A stretch of 64,000 nucleotides of DNA from Holtiella tumoricola (GTDB taxonomy: Bacteria; Bacillota; Clostridia; Lachnospirales; Cellulosilyticaceae), in contig NZ_JAQIFT010000016.1 of assembly GCF_027857615.1 (NCBI RefSeq), positions 248,001 to 312,000 of the forward strand, given 5' to 3'. Below the pieces are notes generated by a model. It was given only the letters and a program-made list of their open reading frames with translations. It was not told the origin of the DNA and ran no database searches. Below, in pieces: positions 17,350-26,848 of the stretch (the stretch's first letter is position 1; every line of letters begins with the position of its first letter). The position numbers were made by a program, and so were the translations under genes.

Positions 17350-18429
17350 ATTAAATAATTGTTCCATACCTTTATAAATACCTTCGCCAAACTCATGTAT
17401 TAAGAGGTTTTGATTAACCTTATAAACAGGCTTATAATCCTCTTTCTTAAAAATTTCATTATGTTCATCTGGTTTTACACATCTATGATCTATTTGCAAA
17501 GAACCATAGCTTCCCCATCGTCCATATATTTTTGCAAAATCTTCTTCTACTACTGATGTAAAAAATAATACTTTCTTCTTTTTATCTGTAATAAGCTCAA
17601 TAATTTCTAGCGGATACATCAAACATGAGAGCGGACACAGTTCATAGATTGGAATTTCATGATCTAAGGCATATTTATGTGCCATACATTTATAGACCCC
17701 TTCATGAAATACAAGTAAACTACAACGGCCATTACATTCTTTAATAGAACCATCAAAAGAGATAAATCCCCCTTTTTCCATAACCTCATCATAATCTTTC
17801 TCATTGAGTCTACGCATTTCTTCTGCTAGGTTACTAAGATGCTTATCTAAATATCTTTGATTCTTTCTGCTCATATCACAAGGACTTCCACAGCAGCAGC
17901 CATATTGATAAAGTTTGGTACATTCAAAACAATTAAGATTAATAAGAGCCCCAATCGCTTCTATATCTACTATATAAAGTTGATCATCTACATCTATTGT
18001 TGCAAGTTGCCTACTATTTAGATAATCTTTAAATGCTTCTAGATCGTCTGCTGCTCGTTCATCTAAATCATAATATTCTGCTGACCATAAACTCTCTATA
18101 ACTTTTTCTACTCTTATTTCCTGAGTAATGCTATGCCCCTCTAGTCTTTCCGCTTGAGTTACTACTAAGTAAAGTTCTACACCTGAAATCACCTTTCCTA
18201 AACCTTTATTCAAGGATTTAGTCGCCTTATAGACATTGATATTATTCTCTAGCTGGATATCTAGCTTAAAAGCATCTGGTTCAAAAAATATGTCTATGAA
18301 CTGGGCCCCTTGTTCCTTACACCATTCTTCTATAAGTTGCTTAATTTTTTCTTGTGCTCTGTCTTGTATCTCTTCTTCAACTTTCCATGTGACTTGATAA
18401 TGCCACTTTGTCTCTTTCTTATTTTTCAT
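17338..18429 (-). CDS. cysteine-rich protein with a DUF3109/YkgJ-like C-terminal half
   Basis: The 363-residue cytosolic protein has an unrecognised N-terminal half and a Cys-rich second half: NCFECTKLYQYGCCCGSPCD, then KECNGRCSL, YKCMAHKYAL and YELCPLSCLMYPLEI. The spacing of CC, C, C and PxxCxxYP resembles DUF3109/YkgJ proteins thought to bind a metal or Fe-S cluster; this assignment is by pattern only. It starts 11 nt inside the preceding EcsC-family gene, so the two are translationally coupled. No role can be named with confidence. Confidence 0.7.
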   Translation of the reverse strand: MKNKKETKWHYQVTWKVEEEIQDRAQEKIKQLIEEWCKEQGAQFIDIFFEPDAFKLDIQLENNINVYKATKSLNKGLGKVISGVELYLVVTQAERLEGHSITQEIRVEKVIESLWSAEYYDLDERAADDLEAFKDYLNSRQLATIDVDDQLYIVDIEAIGALINLNCFECTKLYQYGCCCGSPCDMSRKNQRYLDKHLSNLAEEMRRLNEKDYDEVMEKGGFISFDGSIKECNGRCSLLVFHEGVYKCMAHKYALDHEIPIYELCPLSCLMYPLEIIELITDKKKKVLFFTSVVEEDFAKIYGRWGSYGSLQIDHRCVKPDEHNEIFKKEDYKPVYKVNQNLLIHEFGEGIYKGMEQLFNKTT

Positions 18430-19237
18430 GTAAAAGTCCCTCTAAATAACGTTTCTTATATTTAATACGTGCCATTTTTGTGATGTCTTTAATAATATTA
18501 AAGTTGCTTACACCACCTACTACGCCAACAATAGGAATACCTTGAATAAATTTTGCTATCAACATAGCTTCTGCCAGGCGAGTCGAGGTTTCCTTAATCG
18601 CATTATCTATGCTATAAGGAAGTGTATCTGCCATTCTATTGCCTACTGCAATACGCTCTAACTTTCTATTGTAGTCCTCTTGAACATCTTCCTTAGTAAC
18701 GCCTGCACAAATCATATAAAGAATATAAAGTTTCTCTCTATCTGTTGTATAATCAAATCCATAAGATAAACTAATCTCATAAATACTCTTTAAGATCATT
18801 CCTATAAGAATAGGTATATCTGGGATACCTATTCCTAATGCACCTAATAGACTCCCTTCAACTGTAGAAATAAATTGATTACCTCGTACTGTTTTTGCTG
18901 CGCCTTTATCAAGCTCATTAATATTTTTATGATTCATTTGATTCATAATCATATAATGCTTTACATCGAAGTCCTGAAGCTTAGATTCCTTTTTATAAGT
19001 CTTCTCTATTAAGCCAACGCCTTTTTCAAATACTACTTTAAAACCTGTCTCAAACGCTTTTTCTAACGTTTGCTGAAGTTTAGCTGGAATCTTACTTTCT
19101 ATCTTCTCTTGAATAGGTGAAACTTTATTTTTAATAAACTTTATCTCTTTCTTACTAAGAACTTTATTTTCCTTTTTTTCTACTTTATCAAGTTGTTTCT
19201 TAATCAGCTTATATTTCTTTGCTTGGTTATTTTCCAC
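18419..19237 (-). CDS. EcsC-family protein
   Basis: The 272-residue protein has a charged Lys/Glu-rich N-terminus (about 50 residues) followed by the EcsC domain: amphipathic helices around EKGVGLIEKTYKK, a hydrophobic stretch LLGALGIGIPDIPILIGMIL and a terminal FIQGIPIVGVVGG segment. EcsC proteins are peripheral or membrane-associated and accompany some ABC exporters; their biochemical role is not settled, and no exporter genes lie here. The start is GTG with AGAGGC upstream. It overlaps the Cys-rich gene by 11 nt and lies 16 nt after the zinc-ribbon gene, forming a three-gene unit. Confidence 0.8.
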   Translation of the reverse strand: MENNQAKKYKLIKKQLDKVEKKENKVLSKKEIKFIKNKVSPIQEKIESKIPAKLQQTLEKAFETGFKVVFEKGVGLIEKTYKKESKLQDFDVKHYMIMNQMNHKNINELDKGAAKTVRGNQFISTVEGSLLGALGIGIPDIPILIGMILKSIYEISLSYGFDYTTDREKLYILYMICAGVTKEDVQEDYNRKLERIAVGNRMADTLPYSIDNAIKETSTRLAEAMLIAKFIQGIPIVGVVGGVSNFNIIKDITKMARIKYKKRYLEGLLHEK

Positions 19238-19253
19238 TTAAAACGCCTCTTTT

Positions 19254-19436
19254 CTAACCTTCATCACTACAAGGACATATACTATGCATGAGTAATGCGA
19301 GTTCCTCTTTACTTAACGTCTCACAATAGGCATCAAAATGCTCTTCTGAACAAAAATATCCAACTTTGTGGTTAAATGGTTCTCCTTGGATTTGTTGATT
19401 ACAATATAAACATTTCTTTTTATTATTTATTTTCAT
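19254..19436 (-). CDS. small zinc-binding protein (CxxC...CSxxH)
   Basis: The 60-residue protein has CLYCNQQI and FCSEEHFDAYC, a treble-clef-like zinc site, plus a CPC near the C-terminus. GAGAGGA lies upstream of the ATG. It is the first gene of a unit with the EcsC-family and Cys-rich genes. Function unknown. Confidence 0.75.
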   Translation of the reverse strand: MKINNKKKCLYCNQQIQGEPFNHKVGYFCSEEHFDAYCETLSKEELALLMHSICPCSDEG

Positions 19437-19477
19437 GATATTCCTCTCTTTGTGTATTTATCTCTTTTTTATACTAT

Positions 19478-20722
19478 CTAATTAGCGGTATAGAATTTGA
19501 CTTGTTCTACTACACTTGGTGTATTAGGAATATTAATCCCTTGTAAAATTTGCTCATAAAAATCCTTTACATCTTCCCATCTATAATAAGGTCTTTCATT
19601 ACTTCCTGTGGGGAACGGAATAGCCTTTTCATTATAAAGCATCTTAACTAATATCGGCTGATTTTCTTCTCCTTTATAAAAAATCCACTGAATATTAGCT
19701 GCCATGGGCGCAATACATTCATCTTTCCAAAACTTAGACACTGTATTGAGCTGATCCGTTTGTCTTCCCCATGTTAATAAATCTAATAAACTTGCAAAAG
19801 GAATAATAGTTTCTGCATGAGCAAACCTTAAATCTGCAGAGACATCCCCGCTTTGAAGCGCTGCATCACTTTTATCAATAAAATCTCTTAACAGTGCAAA
19901 TGCAATATTTGTTGGTAAGTCTTGCCCCATATTGCTTGGCCCTTTTTCTAAGTAATTTTTAAGATTTTCATTTTCCCAATAATACTTAAGTGTACATTCA
20001 TCAAAATACTGACCAAGACCTAAATCCACCTGCATATTATAGGTATTTGCATAAATACTATATAACGTTGTTGCCAAATCCAGAGCCTTTGTAGGTGTTA
20101 GCCCATAACTTTCCTTAATAAACTTTGCCATAAAAGGGGTAGAGACATCTTCTCTTTTCGTAAAAGTAGCAAGTTCTGCTTTCCACTTTCCCTTTTCTTT
20201 ATACTGAATATAGGCTTCATTAAGATCAAAAAATCTTAATAGTGGATCTACTTCTCCATTTACATATGTTGTAATAGGTTTTCTTCCTATATAATGACTA
20301 AGTTCTTTTATAAATGCATCCATACTTTGTTTTGCCCTTGTTACATAGGTGGAAACGGCATGCACCTGTTTTCCAAAAACTGTAGGATAATGGGCATACA
20401 TACGTTTAGCTATTCCTTTTTGTTCCTGTACACCAAAAGGTGTTAGTAATCCGTACTTACCTTGTGAAAGTGCCATAAATCTTCTAATCTGCCTTCTGAG
20501 CTGCTTCCCTTCTTGGGTAAGTTCATTTTGCTTATAAGCTTCACTGAGCACTTTGTAGAGTTCTTGGGCACCTTTTGAACTTGTCACATATCTTGATCCA
20601 TGTCGACTTAAATGACTAATATATACAGCGTGATAGCCACTAGGGGCTTCTATCTCACTTTCAGGGGTATAATAATAAGGTGTTTCTGTTCCTAGATAAC
20701 ACCTAGCCATCGGTAAACTCAT
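19478..20722 (-). CDS. MINPP-like histidine phosphatase
   Basis: The 414-residue protein has the histidine phosphatase motif RHGSRY (residues 40-45) and the distal HAE (His302-Glu304) that is characteristic of multiple inositol polyphosphate phosphatases; classical acid phosphatases have HD. It would remove phosphates from phytate or related phosphoesters. No signal peptide is seen; the N-terminus goes straight into the fold, so it appears cytosolic, which is unusual for the family. A bona fide secretion signal could only exist if the start is misplaced, and no upstream start is evident. Substrate remains inference. Confidence 0.82.
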   Translation of the reverse strand: MSLPMARCYLGTETPYYYTPESEIEAPSGYHAVYISHLSRHGSRYVTSSKGAQELYKVLSEAYKQNELTQEGKQLRRQIRRFMALSQGKYGLLTPFGVQEQKGIAKRMYAHYPTVFGKQVHAVSTYVTRAKQSMDAFIKELSHYIGRKPITTYVNGEVDPLLRFFDLNEAYIQYKEKGKWKAELATFTKREDVSTPFMAKFIKESYGLTPTKALDLATTLYSIYANTYNMQVDLGLGQYFDECTLKYYWENENLKNYLEKGPSNMGQDLPTNIAFALLRDFIDKSDAALQSGDVSADLRFAHAETIIPFASLLDLLTWGRQTDQLNTVSKFWKDECIAPMAANIQWIFYKGEENQPILVKMLYNEKAIPFPTGSNERPYYRWEDVKDFYEQILQGINIPNTPSVVEQVKFYTAN

Positions 20723-20778
20723 CTTATCATCTCCTTAGAAAGGTCTTCTAAGGAAATTATATTCTAGCTCACCTTTTC

Positions 20779-21693
20779 TCATGAGTTAATGATTTCATGG
20801 ATAGCCTTTTGATAGGCTACTTTATCATACATATAAACTTCTACATGTTTTGCTCCTTCTATAAGGCATAGCCTATCTTGCATACTATTTCTAGCTTTAT
20901 ACATTCTCTCACTCATTGTATATGGAATAGTTACATCTTCTTTACCATGAATAAAGGCAACTGGCCCATTATAATGTATAACCTCATCAAGGGGATTAGC
21001 TTCATCTAAGTTTAGCCTATATCTATATTTAATCCAAAAATTGATAATTTTATAAGTAAGCTTAGCCGGCAAATGTGCAAAAGTCTTAAATTGATATTGC
21101 AATACTTCCATTGCCCTCGTATATGGACAATCCGCTACAACAAAAGCTATATCCTTATATCTACCTGCATACATCAGGGCTGTTGCTGCACCCATAGACT
21201 GTCCATGCAAACCAATTCGAACAGTTTCTCCTTCTATTTCACGAAGCTTATTAATCCAAAGCCTTACATCCTCAACTTCACAAAGTCCATAAGTTGGATA
21301 AATACCCTCACTCTTACCATGACTTCTTGCATCAATGGCTAAAATATTATAACCATAATCTCCATAAATCTGAGCCACTTGTAAACTCATCAAATGGTTA
21401 CCTGTATAACCATGAATCAATAGAACAACCTTCTTTGCATCTGGATGAAAAGTTATATATTCTCCTTGTAACTTATAACCTTCTTGACTCGTAATTGTTA
21501 TTTCCTCTTTAGAAAGCGCCTCATAATCTGAACGCTTGTACACCTTTCTATGTTCAAGTTCATTAAAGGCCTCCTCTTCTGTTTTACGCCCTGCAAAAAA
21601 TATATTTTTAATAGCAAAATGCCCAATACTTAACCCTACTCCTATAGCCACACAACTTATAGCTATTATGCCTAATACCATATTTCTTCTCAT
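20779..21693 (-). CDS. membrane-anchored alpha/beta hydrolase
   Basis: The 304-residue protein has an N-terminal hydrophobic segment (about residues 5-28), then an alpha/beta-hydrolase fold with LIHGYTGN (oxyanion region), GHGQSMG-type nucleophile GQSMG (Ser166), the acid in HGKEDVTIPY and His in GAKHVEVY. It resembles the BAAT/YqkD-type family of extracellular-facing serine hydrolases. Substrate unknown. The AGAGAGGAT site supports the ATG at 21693. It lies 56 bp upstream of the phosphatase gene and may be co-transcribed with it. Confidence 0.85.
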   Translation of the reverse strand: MRRNMVLGIIAISCVAIGVGLSIGHFAIKNIFFAGRKTEEEAFNELEHRKVYKRSDYEALSKEEITITSQEGYKLQGEYITFHPDAKKVVLLIHGYTGNHLMSLQVAQIYGDYGYNILAIDARSHGKSEGIYPTYGLCEVEDVRLWINKLREIEGETVRIGLHGQSMGAATALMYAGRYKDIAFVVADCPYTRAMEVLQYQFKTFAHLPAKLTYKIINFWIKYRYRLNLDEANPLDEVIHYNGPVAFIHGKEDVTIPYTMSERMYKARNSMQDRLCLIEGAKHVEVYMYDKVAYQKAIHEIINS

Positions 21694-21769
21694 ATCCTCT
21701 CTTTCTACATCTACCCACTTATTTTTTCTATCATATATAACTTTTATTATACTGTATAACTGACATAAA

Positions 21770-21813
21770 AAAAGGTTTATTACATGGTTTTTAATCCATG
21801 TAATAAACCTTTT
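21770..21813 (-). terminator. terminator after the flavoredoxin-rubredoxin gene
   Basis: An 18-bp perfect stem (21770-21787 / 21796-21813) has A and T runs on its outer flanks and sits 13 nt after the stop codon. Confidence 0.92.
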
Positions 21814-21825
21814 AAATTTTATAAT

Positions 21826-22467
21826 CTATGCTTCATAAAATACACTTTTAGGCTTACCGCATATTGGACATAGATAAGTATCTGGTAATTCCTCAAAAGG
21901 TACTTCTCCATCATAAATATAATGACAAACTGAACATTCATATTGTACTTGTTCTTTTGTAGGTTTAACAGATCCGCCTAATGATACAGGTTGTACTTTA
22001 CCTGCTTTTAAATCTCTATAATAGGCATAAGTCATTGGTTCACCATTTATAAGCTTAGTCGCATCTATAACTTCTCCAATAAAAAGAGTATGTGAACCTA
22101 AATCTATTTGCTCTACAACTTTACATGAAAATGTAGCAATACTATCTTTTTCTATAACAGGAGTACCTAAAGTATCTACTTTGTACTCAAAATCTTGGAA
22201 CTTATCAACACTACGTCCACTTTGGAAACCAAAATGTGCAATAGTATCTAATGATGCATGTTTACCAAGTACTGATACTGTAAATTTCTTAGATGCATCT
22301 ACCATATAATGTGTTAAATTACTTTTTAAAACTGTTACACTCACACGTGCTGGCTCTGCTGTAAGTTGCGTACAAGTATTAATGATACACGCATTTTTTG
22401 CACCATTATTTTCTGCTCCTAAAATAAATACACCATATGTTAATGTAAATAATGCTGTTTGATCCAT
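21826..22467 (-). CDS. flavoredoxin-rubredoxin fusion (high-molecular-weight rubredoxin type)
   Basis: The 213-residue protein joins an FMN-binding flavin-reductase-like domain (about residues 1-155, with NNGAKNACIINTC and FGFQSGRSVDKF) to a C-terminal rubredoxin (about 168-213) with two knuckles, YECSVCHYIYDG and YLCPICGKPKS. Such fusions act as electron carriers or reductases in anaerobes, often feeding flavodiiron proteins in oxygen and peroxide defence. The ATG at 22467 follows GGAGG by 8 nt; a GTG five codons upstream lies inside that site and is rejected. Monocistronic, with strong terminators on both sides. Confidence 0.92.
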   Translation of the reverse strand: MDQTALFTLTYGVFILGAENNGAKNACIINTCTQLTAEPARVSVTVLKSNLTHYMVDASKKFTVSVLGKHASLDTIAHFGFQSGRSVDKFQDFEYKVDTLGTPVIEKDSIATFSCKVVEQIDLGSHTLFIGEVIDATKLINGEPMTYAYYRDLKAGKVQPVSLGGSVKPTKEQVQYECSVCHYIYDGEVPFEELPDTYLCPICGKPKSVFYEA

Positions 22468-22557
22468 TCTTATGCCCTCCACTTTAATATGATAATATTA
22501 TAATAACATATTTTGTTTATTTAGTAAATAATAATTATTATCCCTTATAGAAAAATA

Positions 22558-22598
22558 AGTTCCTTAAAGTTCTCTCTATACAAGAACTTTAAGGAACT
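22558..22598 (-). terminator. terminator after the 30-codon ORF
   Basis: A 16-bp perfect stem (22558-22573 / 22583-22598) is followed by TTATTTTT on the minus strand. It lies 7 nt after the small ORF stop. Confidence 0.9.
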
Positions 22599-22605
22599 GT
22601 GATTA

Positions 22606-22698
22606 TTAATGCTTTAACTCATCTAGATGACGTTCTAATACTTTAACTAACTTTTCTTTTAAAATACCTTTATACGTTTGAGCTTGATTGTGGGGCAT
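22606..22698 (-). CDS. 30-residue small protein downstream of a PqqD-like gene
   Basis: An ATG at 22698 with a TAGGAGGAAG site 6 nt upstream opens a 30-codon frame. The peptide starts MPHNQAQTYKGILKEK and ends ERHLDELKH; it looks like one amphipathic basic helix without Cys, signal or membrane segment. A strong terminator follows at once. It lies 112 nt after the PqqD-like gene on the same strand, with no terminator seen between them. It could be a small regulator or, less likely, a RiPP precursor. No family recognised. Confidence 0.65.
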   Translation of the reverse strand: MPHNQAQTYKGILKEKLVKVLERHLDELKH

Positions 22699-22810
22699 AC
22701 AAACTTCCTCCTAATAGGCTTTAAATATAGTATGAAGTTCCTTGCATACTCCTATGTGTCTTCTAGAAATAAACCAATTTTTACCAACCTCTTTATATCT
22801 TTTCAATATA

Positions 22811-23101
22811 CTATACAATGGTAATAAGTTGATGTTTATATAGTTCTATCACAAGCCCTAGTACTTGTTCTTTACATGTAATTTCATCAATCTCATATTC
22901 ACCTAACAGGTATTTTACAACTTCTTCAATCCTCACGGGTTGCTCAGTAAGATCCCAGATATGTGTTGCTATTTCATTAAGCATGAAGTAGCTGCCTGTA
23001 TCTAAGTTCATCATAATTTTTTCACCATCAATATCAGATGTATCTATGTCTTCTATTTGCTTAATAGTCGTCTCTAATGTAATCTCCCTTATTTCTTTCA
23101 T
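22811..23101 (-). CDS. PqqD-like (RiPP recognition element) protein
   Basis: The 96-residue protein has the PqqD/RRE pattern: DGEKIMMNLDTGSYFMLNEI, ATHIWDLTEQPVRIEEVVKYL and EVLGLVIEL-like helices, ending in a short strand. PqqD-fold domains bind leader peptides of ribosomally made, modified peptides such as lasso peptides and radical-SAM peptides. A GGGGGGAG site precedes the ATG. No lasso cyclase, leader peptidase or radical SAM enzyme is within the window, so this is an orphan copy. Its partner may be encoded elsewhere, or the 30-codon ORF downstream may be related. Confidence 0.85.
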   Translation of the reverse strand: MKEIREITLETTIKQIEDIDTSDIDGEKIMMNLDTGSYFMLNEIATHIWDLTEQPVRIEEVVKYLLGEYEIDEITCKEQVLGLVIELYKHQLITIV

Positions 23102-23259
23102 ATTTACTCCCCCCTTTTATGTAAATTCACTTGATTCTATTTGATTCCATCCTATTTGCAAATCTAGCAATTTCTTTATATGTTGTCCGTCACCTATTTT
23201 CTACTATTATATTCTTTTTTGCTAATATCGTTCCATATAAATCCTTATCGTATACATAA

Positions 23260-23294
23260 AGGAGTGATAAATGGTACATTCCGTTATCACTCCT
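23260..23294 (-). terminator. hairpin after the DUF2232-like gene
   Basis: An 11-bp stem (23260-23270 / 23284-23294) lies 23 nt after the stop codon. The downstream T tract is short, so termination may be weak. Confidence 0.5.
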
Positions 23295-23316
23295 CTCATC
23301 AAATAATTTTATTATT

Positions 23317-24261
23317 TTAAGCCACTTTTTGCTTCAACATCTGTATCTGTCTATCTCTTACATGATAAATTAAATCTACAATACACCCTACACTTGTAAG
23401 TGCTATGGTCGTAATCTTGAACCAACTAAATAACATGAGAAAAATCCCTAGCCCAATTCCTTTTGTTATACTTATAGATTGGGTCTTTGTATAAATAAAT
23501 TTGCTGACTAAGCTCTGTGCATCTCTCAATATAAAATAAAGTGCAATCCACTGTATCGCTCCTAGTACAGTTTTTAAATAAAGTGGAAGTGTTACAAATT
23601 GCAATGCTTGTATACCCAATAAATAGATAATCCATCTATAGGTCGTTCCCTTAGAACAGCATAAGTAGCCTGCATATGTTCTAAAACCCTTAATCACTTT
23701 AAATTTTTCTTTTGTTGTTCCATAAAGAATACGCAACTTATGACCGACAAAAAGCGTCCCAATATAAGCAATAATACTCGTACCTACTGGCAAACTGGCA
23801 AGACCTATAGAAACTGCAATCTCTTTTACTACATCTGGAACCGGAAAAGGTTCTAGCGTACGCCAAAGTTCAGTAATCAAACTCATACCTAAAATATTTT
23901 CACAATAGACATCTATAAAGATAACAATAAAAGCCCCACCTACCGAGCACCACAGTAAATCATCCATAATTGTCGAATCCTTACTAAGAGCTACACTACA
24001 TATGAGCCCAATCATAATACCTTGAATCATCCAAATAGCCGTAGGCAAATCCCCCATACCAAAGAAAATAATCAAAACCGAAATCATCCCACATAAACTG
24101 GTATACTTAAACCCACATTTCAAGTAAACAAGTCCAATTAGAACAGGAAGTCCCAAATCTATAAAGATTGTATATCCAAGACCTGTCATCATTACAAACA
24201 AAGTCATGGCTACAATCACAGCAGATAGCATTCCTGCATAAGTTAGCTTTTGTGTATTCAT
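23317..24261 (-). CDS. DUF2232/YybS-like multi-pass membrane protein
   Basis: The 314-residue protein has about eight hydrophobic segments, starting with LSAVIVAMTLFVMMTGLGY and ending with LGIFLMLFSWFKITTIAL. The layout, with an N-terminal ECF-substrate-component-like half, resembles the DUF2232 (YybS) family of Firmicutes; this is from pattern only. The role of the family is unknown. It begins 83 nt after the MalT-like regulator gene, on the same strand, and could be one of its targets. AGGTGG precedes the ATG. Confidence 0.72.
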   Translation of the reverse strand: MNTQKLTYAGMLSAVIVAMTLFVMMTGLGYTIFIDLGLPVLIGLVYLKCGFKYTSLCGMISVLIIFFGMGDLPTAIWMIQGIMIGLICSVALSKDSTIMDDLLWCSVGGAFIVIFIDVYCENILGMSLITELWRTLEPFPVPDVVKEIAVSIGLASLPVGTSIIAYIGTLFVGHKLRILYGTTKEKFKVIKGFRTYAGYLCCSKGTTYRWIIYLLGIQALQFVTLPLYLKTVLGAIQWIALYFILRDAQSLVSKFIYTKTQSISITKGIGLGIFLMLFSWFKITTIALTSVGCIVDLIYHVRDRQIQMLKQKVA

Positions 24262-24344
24262 TATGTTTCACCACCTAATTGGACATTATAAACTTCTTAT
24301 GTGAAATTTATGTGCATATCTTACTTATTAAGCCTAGATATATT

Positions 24345-26693
24345 TCAACCCATTTTACGAATCATTTCAATACGATTACTTACACCTAACTTTTTATAAA
24401 TATTAGATGTAGTTTTTGCTACTGTTACATTAGCTACATACAGTTTTTCTGCAATTTGTTTATTTGTTAGACCTTCTTTGATAAGCTCTGTAATTTGAAA
24501 TTCTCTTTTTGTAAGTCCCCATATACTTTCTTTATTCTCCATTACTTGCTTTGTTGCTTCTTTCACTTCTGGTTCTAAAGTTACCCCTTTCAATATTTCT
24601 GTCACATACTCTCCTATTACATGATCTCGTTGCAATTGGCCAAGTAAAGGACTTAAAAGGCTCAAGTGTTCTTGATAGGGTAAAATAATATGATCTTCCT
24701 TTGCTATTTCTAATCCCTTCTTTAGTTTTAGCTTTGCTTCTTCTACATTCCCTAATTTAAGCTTTAAAATAGCTTCATATAAATAATAATAAATTTGTCC
24801 AAAAATACTACCATTTGTAGCTAATTGTTCTCCTACTATATCTTGTAAAATTTCTAACTTAATAATCTCTTCGTTAATAAGAAGTACTTGTGCATAAGCA
24901 ATATAGCTACTTATCCCTATATTGTTTTCATAACATCTACTTAAAATATCCTTAAACTCTTCTTCCTTAAACTCTTCCTGAGGAGTTGCAAGACATCCTT
25001 TGATATACCATAGTCCTATTTTACGCACCTCTGCTATCGCTTCACCGGCATTATAATGTTTATATAGCTCTATATTTTGAATATACTTCCGACATTTTGT
25101 CTCATCCTGTTTACTAAGAGCAATACGTGCTAAAATTAACTCACTGCACAATCTCATAACATAATTTTGTGCCATATCTGCCTTATAAAAAAGTTTATAT
25201 GCACATTTTTTAGCTTCATTACATTCACCTTTATATAAGTAATATTCTGCTGACAGAAGATATTGCATTTCTATACTATAACGTTGCTTAAGAATATCAT
25301 GTGATTTAATAATTTTAAGAATATCTCTTATACTAGTAGCATATTTTCCTTGCTGAATATGATACCTATAACTCATATGTATACAATGTTTATGTATCAT
25401 ATCTATACCATTTACAATAATAGACCCTTGTGGTATATATTCTTCCACTCGCTCAATACATTCTACTACTTCTTGTATTGTTTCATTAGTCATAATGCCT
25501 CGTATAGCATGAATTTCTCCCATTATCCGGTTCATCACTTCATCATCATATGTTGTAATTTGCCTAAATCCTATCTCTACCTGTTCCATATAGTTTTTTG
25601 CATATTGTTTATTCTTATCCAGTAAGCTATAATAAATCATTCTTAGACATGCAACAGGATAACGTAAAAATAATTGATGGTCTACTTGTTGAAATATTTT
25701 TTGTAGCATGGCTGTATCTATACGCCCGTACTTTTGTATGCCTTCACTTTCTAGACATTTAAGAAGTTCTTCATAGCTCCCACTTTGTATTAAAAATGCA
25801 AACGCAGTATTCCAATCTTTTTTTGTTATATGCCATTTAGCAATATATTCACATGTCCCCTTTAGTACTCCTTGTGCATGTAATGTTAATTCTTGTTTTA
25901 AAAACTCTATAAAAATAGGTACTAAGCCGTAGCACTCTTGCTCATGATCATATTTAAGAAGATTATCCTGTAAAAGCTTCTCGATTCCCTTTAAAACTTG
26001 TGTATAGTTAGGCATCAAAATCCATTCACCCATTTTAAATGCCCCTATACCTGCTAGTGTCACAAGCAACTTTTGATAACCTTCATCATAAGTATTATAA
26101 ATTCCCTCTTTTATCACTTTATACAAACTATAGGTATAATTCAATTGACCATATTGAAGATAATTTTCTTTCATTAAATAGATGGCTGTTGGCCATCCAC
26201 CTACATAATCAGCAATATCTTTTACCTTAATTTCTTCAATATTAATTCCATTCTCATTAAAGTATGCTTTTATTTCTTCCGGTGCTAACTTTAGATCCTC
26301 TCCATTCACTATCTGGCACTGATTCTTTATACGCATTTCTTCTATTCCTATAACTGGTATCATACGCGTAATTAATACTATATGTAAATTTTCTATATTT
26401 TGCCTAACTACCTCACTTAATTGTTCATAGTACTTATATGCTTCTGGTATCTTATGATAGTTATCTAATATAATCCATGTTTGTTCCGTATACTGTTTTT
26501 TGGGATACCAAGCTGATTGCTTCTCATCATACCATTCAATATTTGCTTTACTTTGAGTACATGCATTCTGTACTGCTAATGTTTTTCCATAGCCTATTGG
26601 CGCTGTTACAACAGTAAGCGGATACTCTTGTATATTAAGTAACTTCTCTTTAGCCTTCCTTCCAACTATTTTAATTTGATTCCCCTTATTCAC
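24345..26693 (-). CDS. MalT-like STAND-ATPase LuxR-family regulator
   Basis: The 782-residue protein has an N-terminal ATPase with Walker A APIGYGKT (residues 31-38) and Walker B WIILDNYHKI, a winged-helix/arm region with YVGGWPTAIYL, a long helical repeat sensor part (about 290-690), and a C-terminal LuxR HTH (LTKREFQITELIKEGLTNKQIAEKLYVANVTVAK, in pieces). Such proteins oligomerise on ATP plus an inducer and activate transcription. The inducer is unknown. It is transcribed away from the divergent LytTR gene, leaving a 253-bp AT-rich shared control region. Confidence 0.9.
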   Translation of the reverse strand: MNKGNQIKIVGRKAKEKLLNIQEYPLTVVTAPIGYGKTLAVQNACTQSKANIEWYDEKQSAWYPKKQYTEQTWIILDNYHKIPEAYKYYEQLSEVVRQNIENLHIVLITRMIPVIGIEEMRIKNQCQIVNGEDLKLAPEEIKAYFNENGINIEEIKVKDIADYVGGWPTAIYLMKENYLQYGQLNYTYSLYKVIKEGIYNTYDEGYQKLLVTLAGIGAFKMGEWILMPNYTQVLKGIEKLLQDNLLKYDHEQECYGLVPIFIEFLKQELTLHAQGVLKGTCEYIAKWHITKKDWNTAFAFLIQSGSYEELLKCLESEGIQKYGRIDTAMLQKIFQQVDHQLFLRYPVACLRMIYYSLLDKNKQYAKNYMEQVEIGFRQITTYDDEVMNRIMGEIHAIRGIMTNETIQEVVECIERVEEYIPQGSIIVNGIDMIHKHCIHMSYRYHIQQGKYATSIRDILKIIKSHDILKQRYSIEMQYLLSAEYYLYKGECNEAKKCAYKLFYKADMAQNYVMRLCSELILARIALSKQDETKCRKYIQNIELYKHYNAGEAIAEVRKIGLWYIKGCLATPQEEFKEEEFKDILSRCYENNIGISSYIAYAQVLLINEEIIKLEILQDIVGEQLATNGSIFGQIYYYLYEAILKLKLGNVEEAKLKLKKGLEIAKEDHIILPYQEHLSLLSPLLGQLQRDHVIGEYVTEILKGVTLEPEVKEATKQVMENKESIWGLTKREFQITELIKEGLTNKQIAEKLYVANVTVAKTTSNIYKKLGVSNRIEMIRKMG

Positions 26694-26848
26694 TTCTATC
26701 TTCCCCTTACCCTTTTATAATATGGTATTTTTTTCCATATAAATATATCTGAATTTTAGAATATTATATTGTAATATACAATGAACATGGTATAAAATTA
26801 TATTAATAGGGTGCAAAGTAGTTTTATATAACTATATATTTTTTATTA

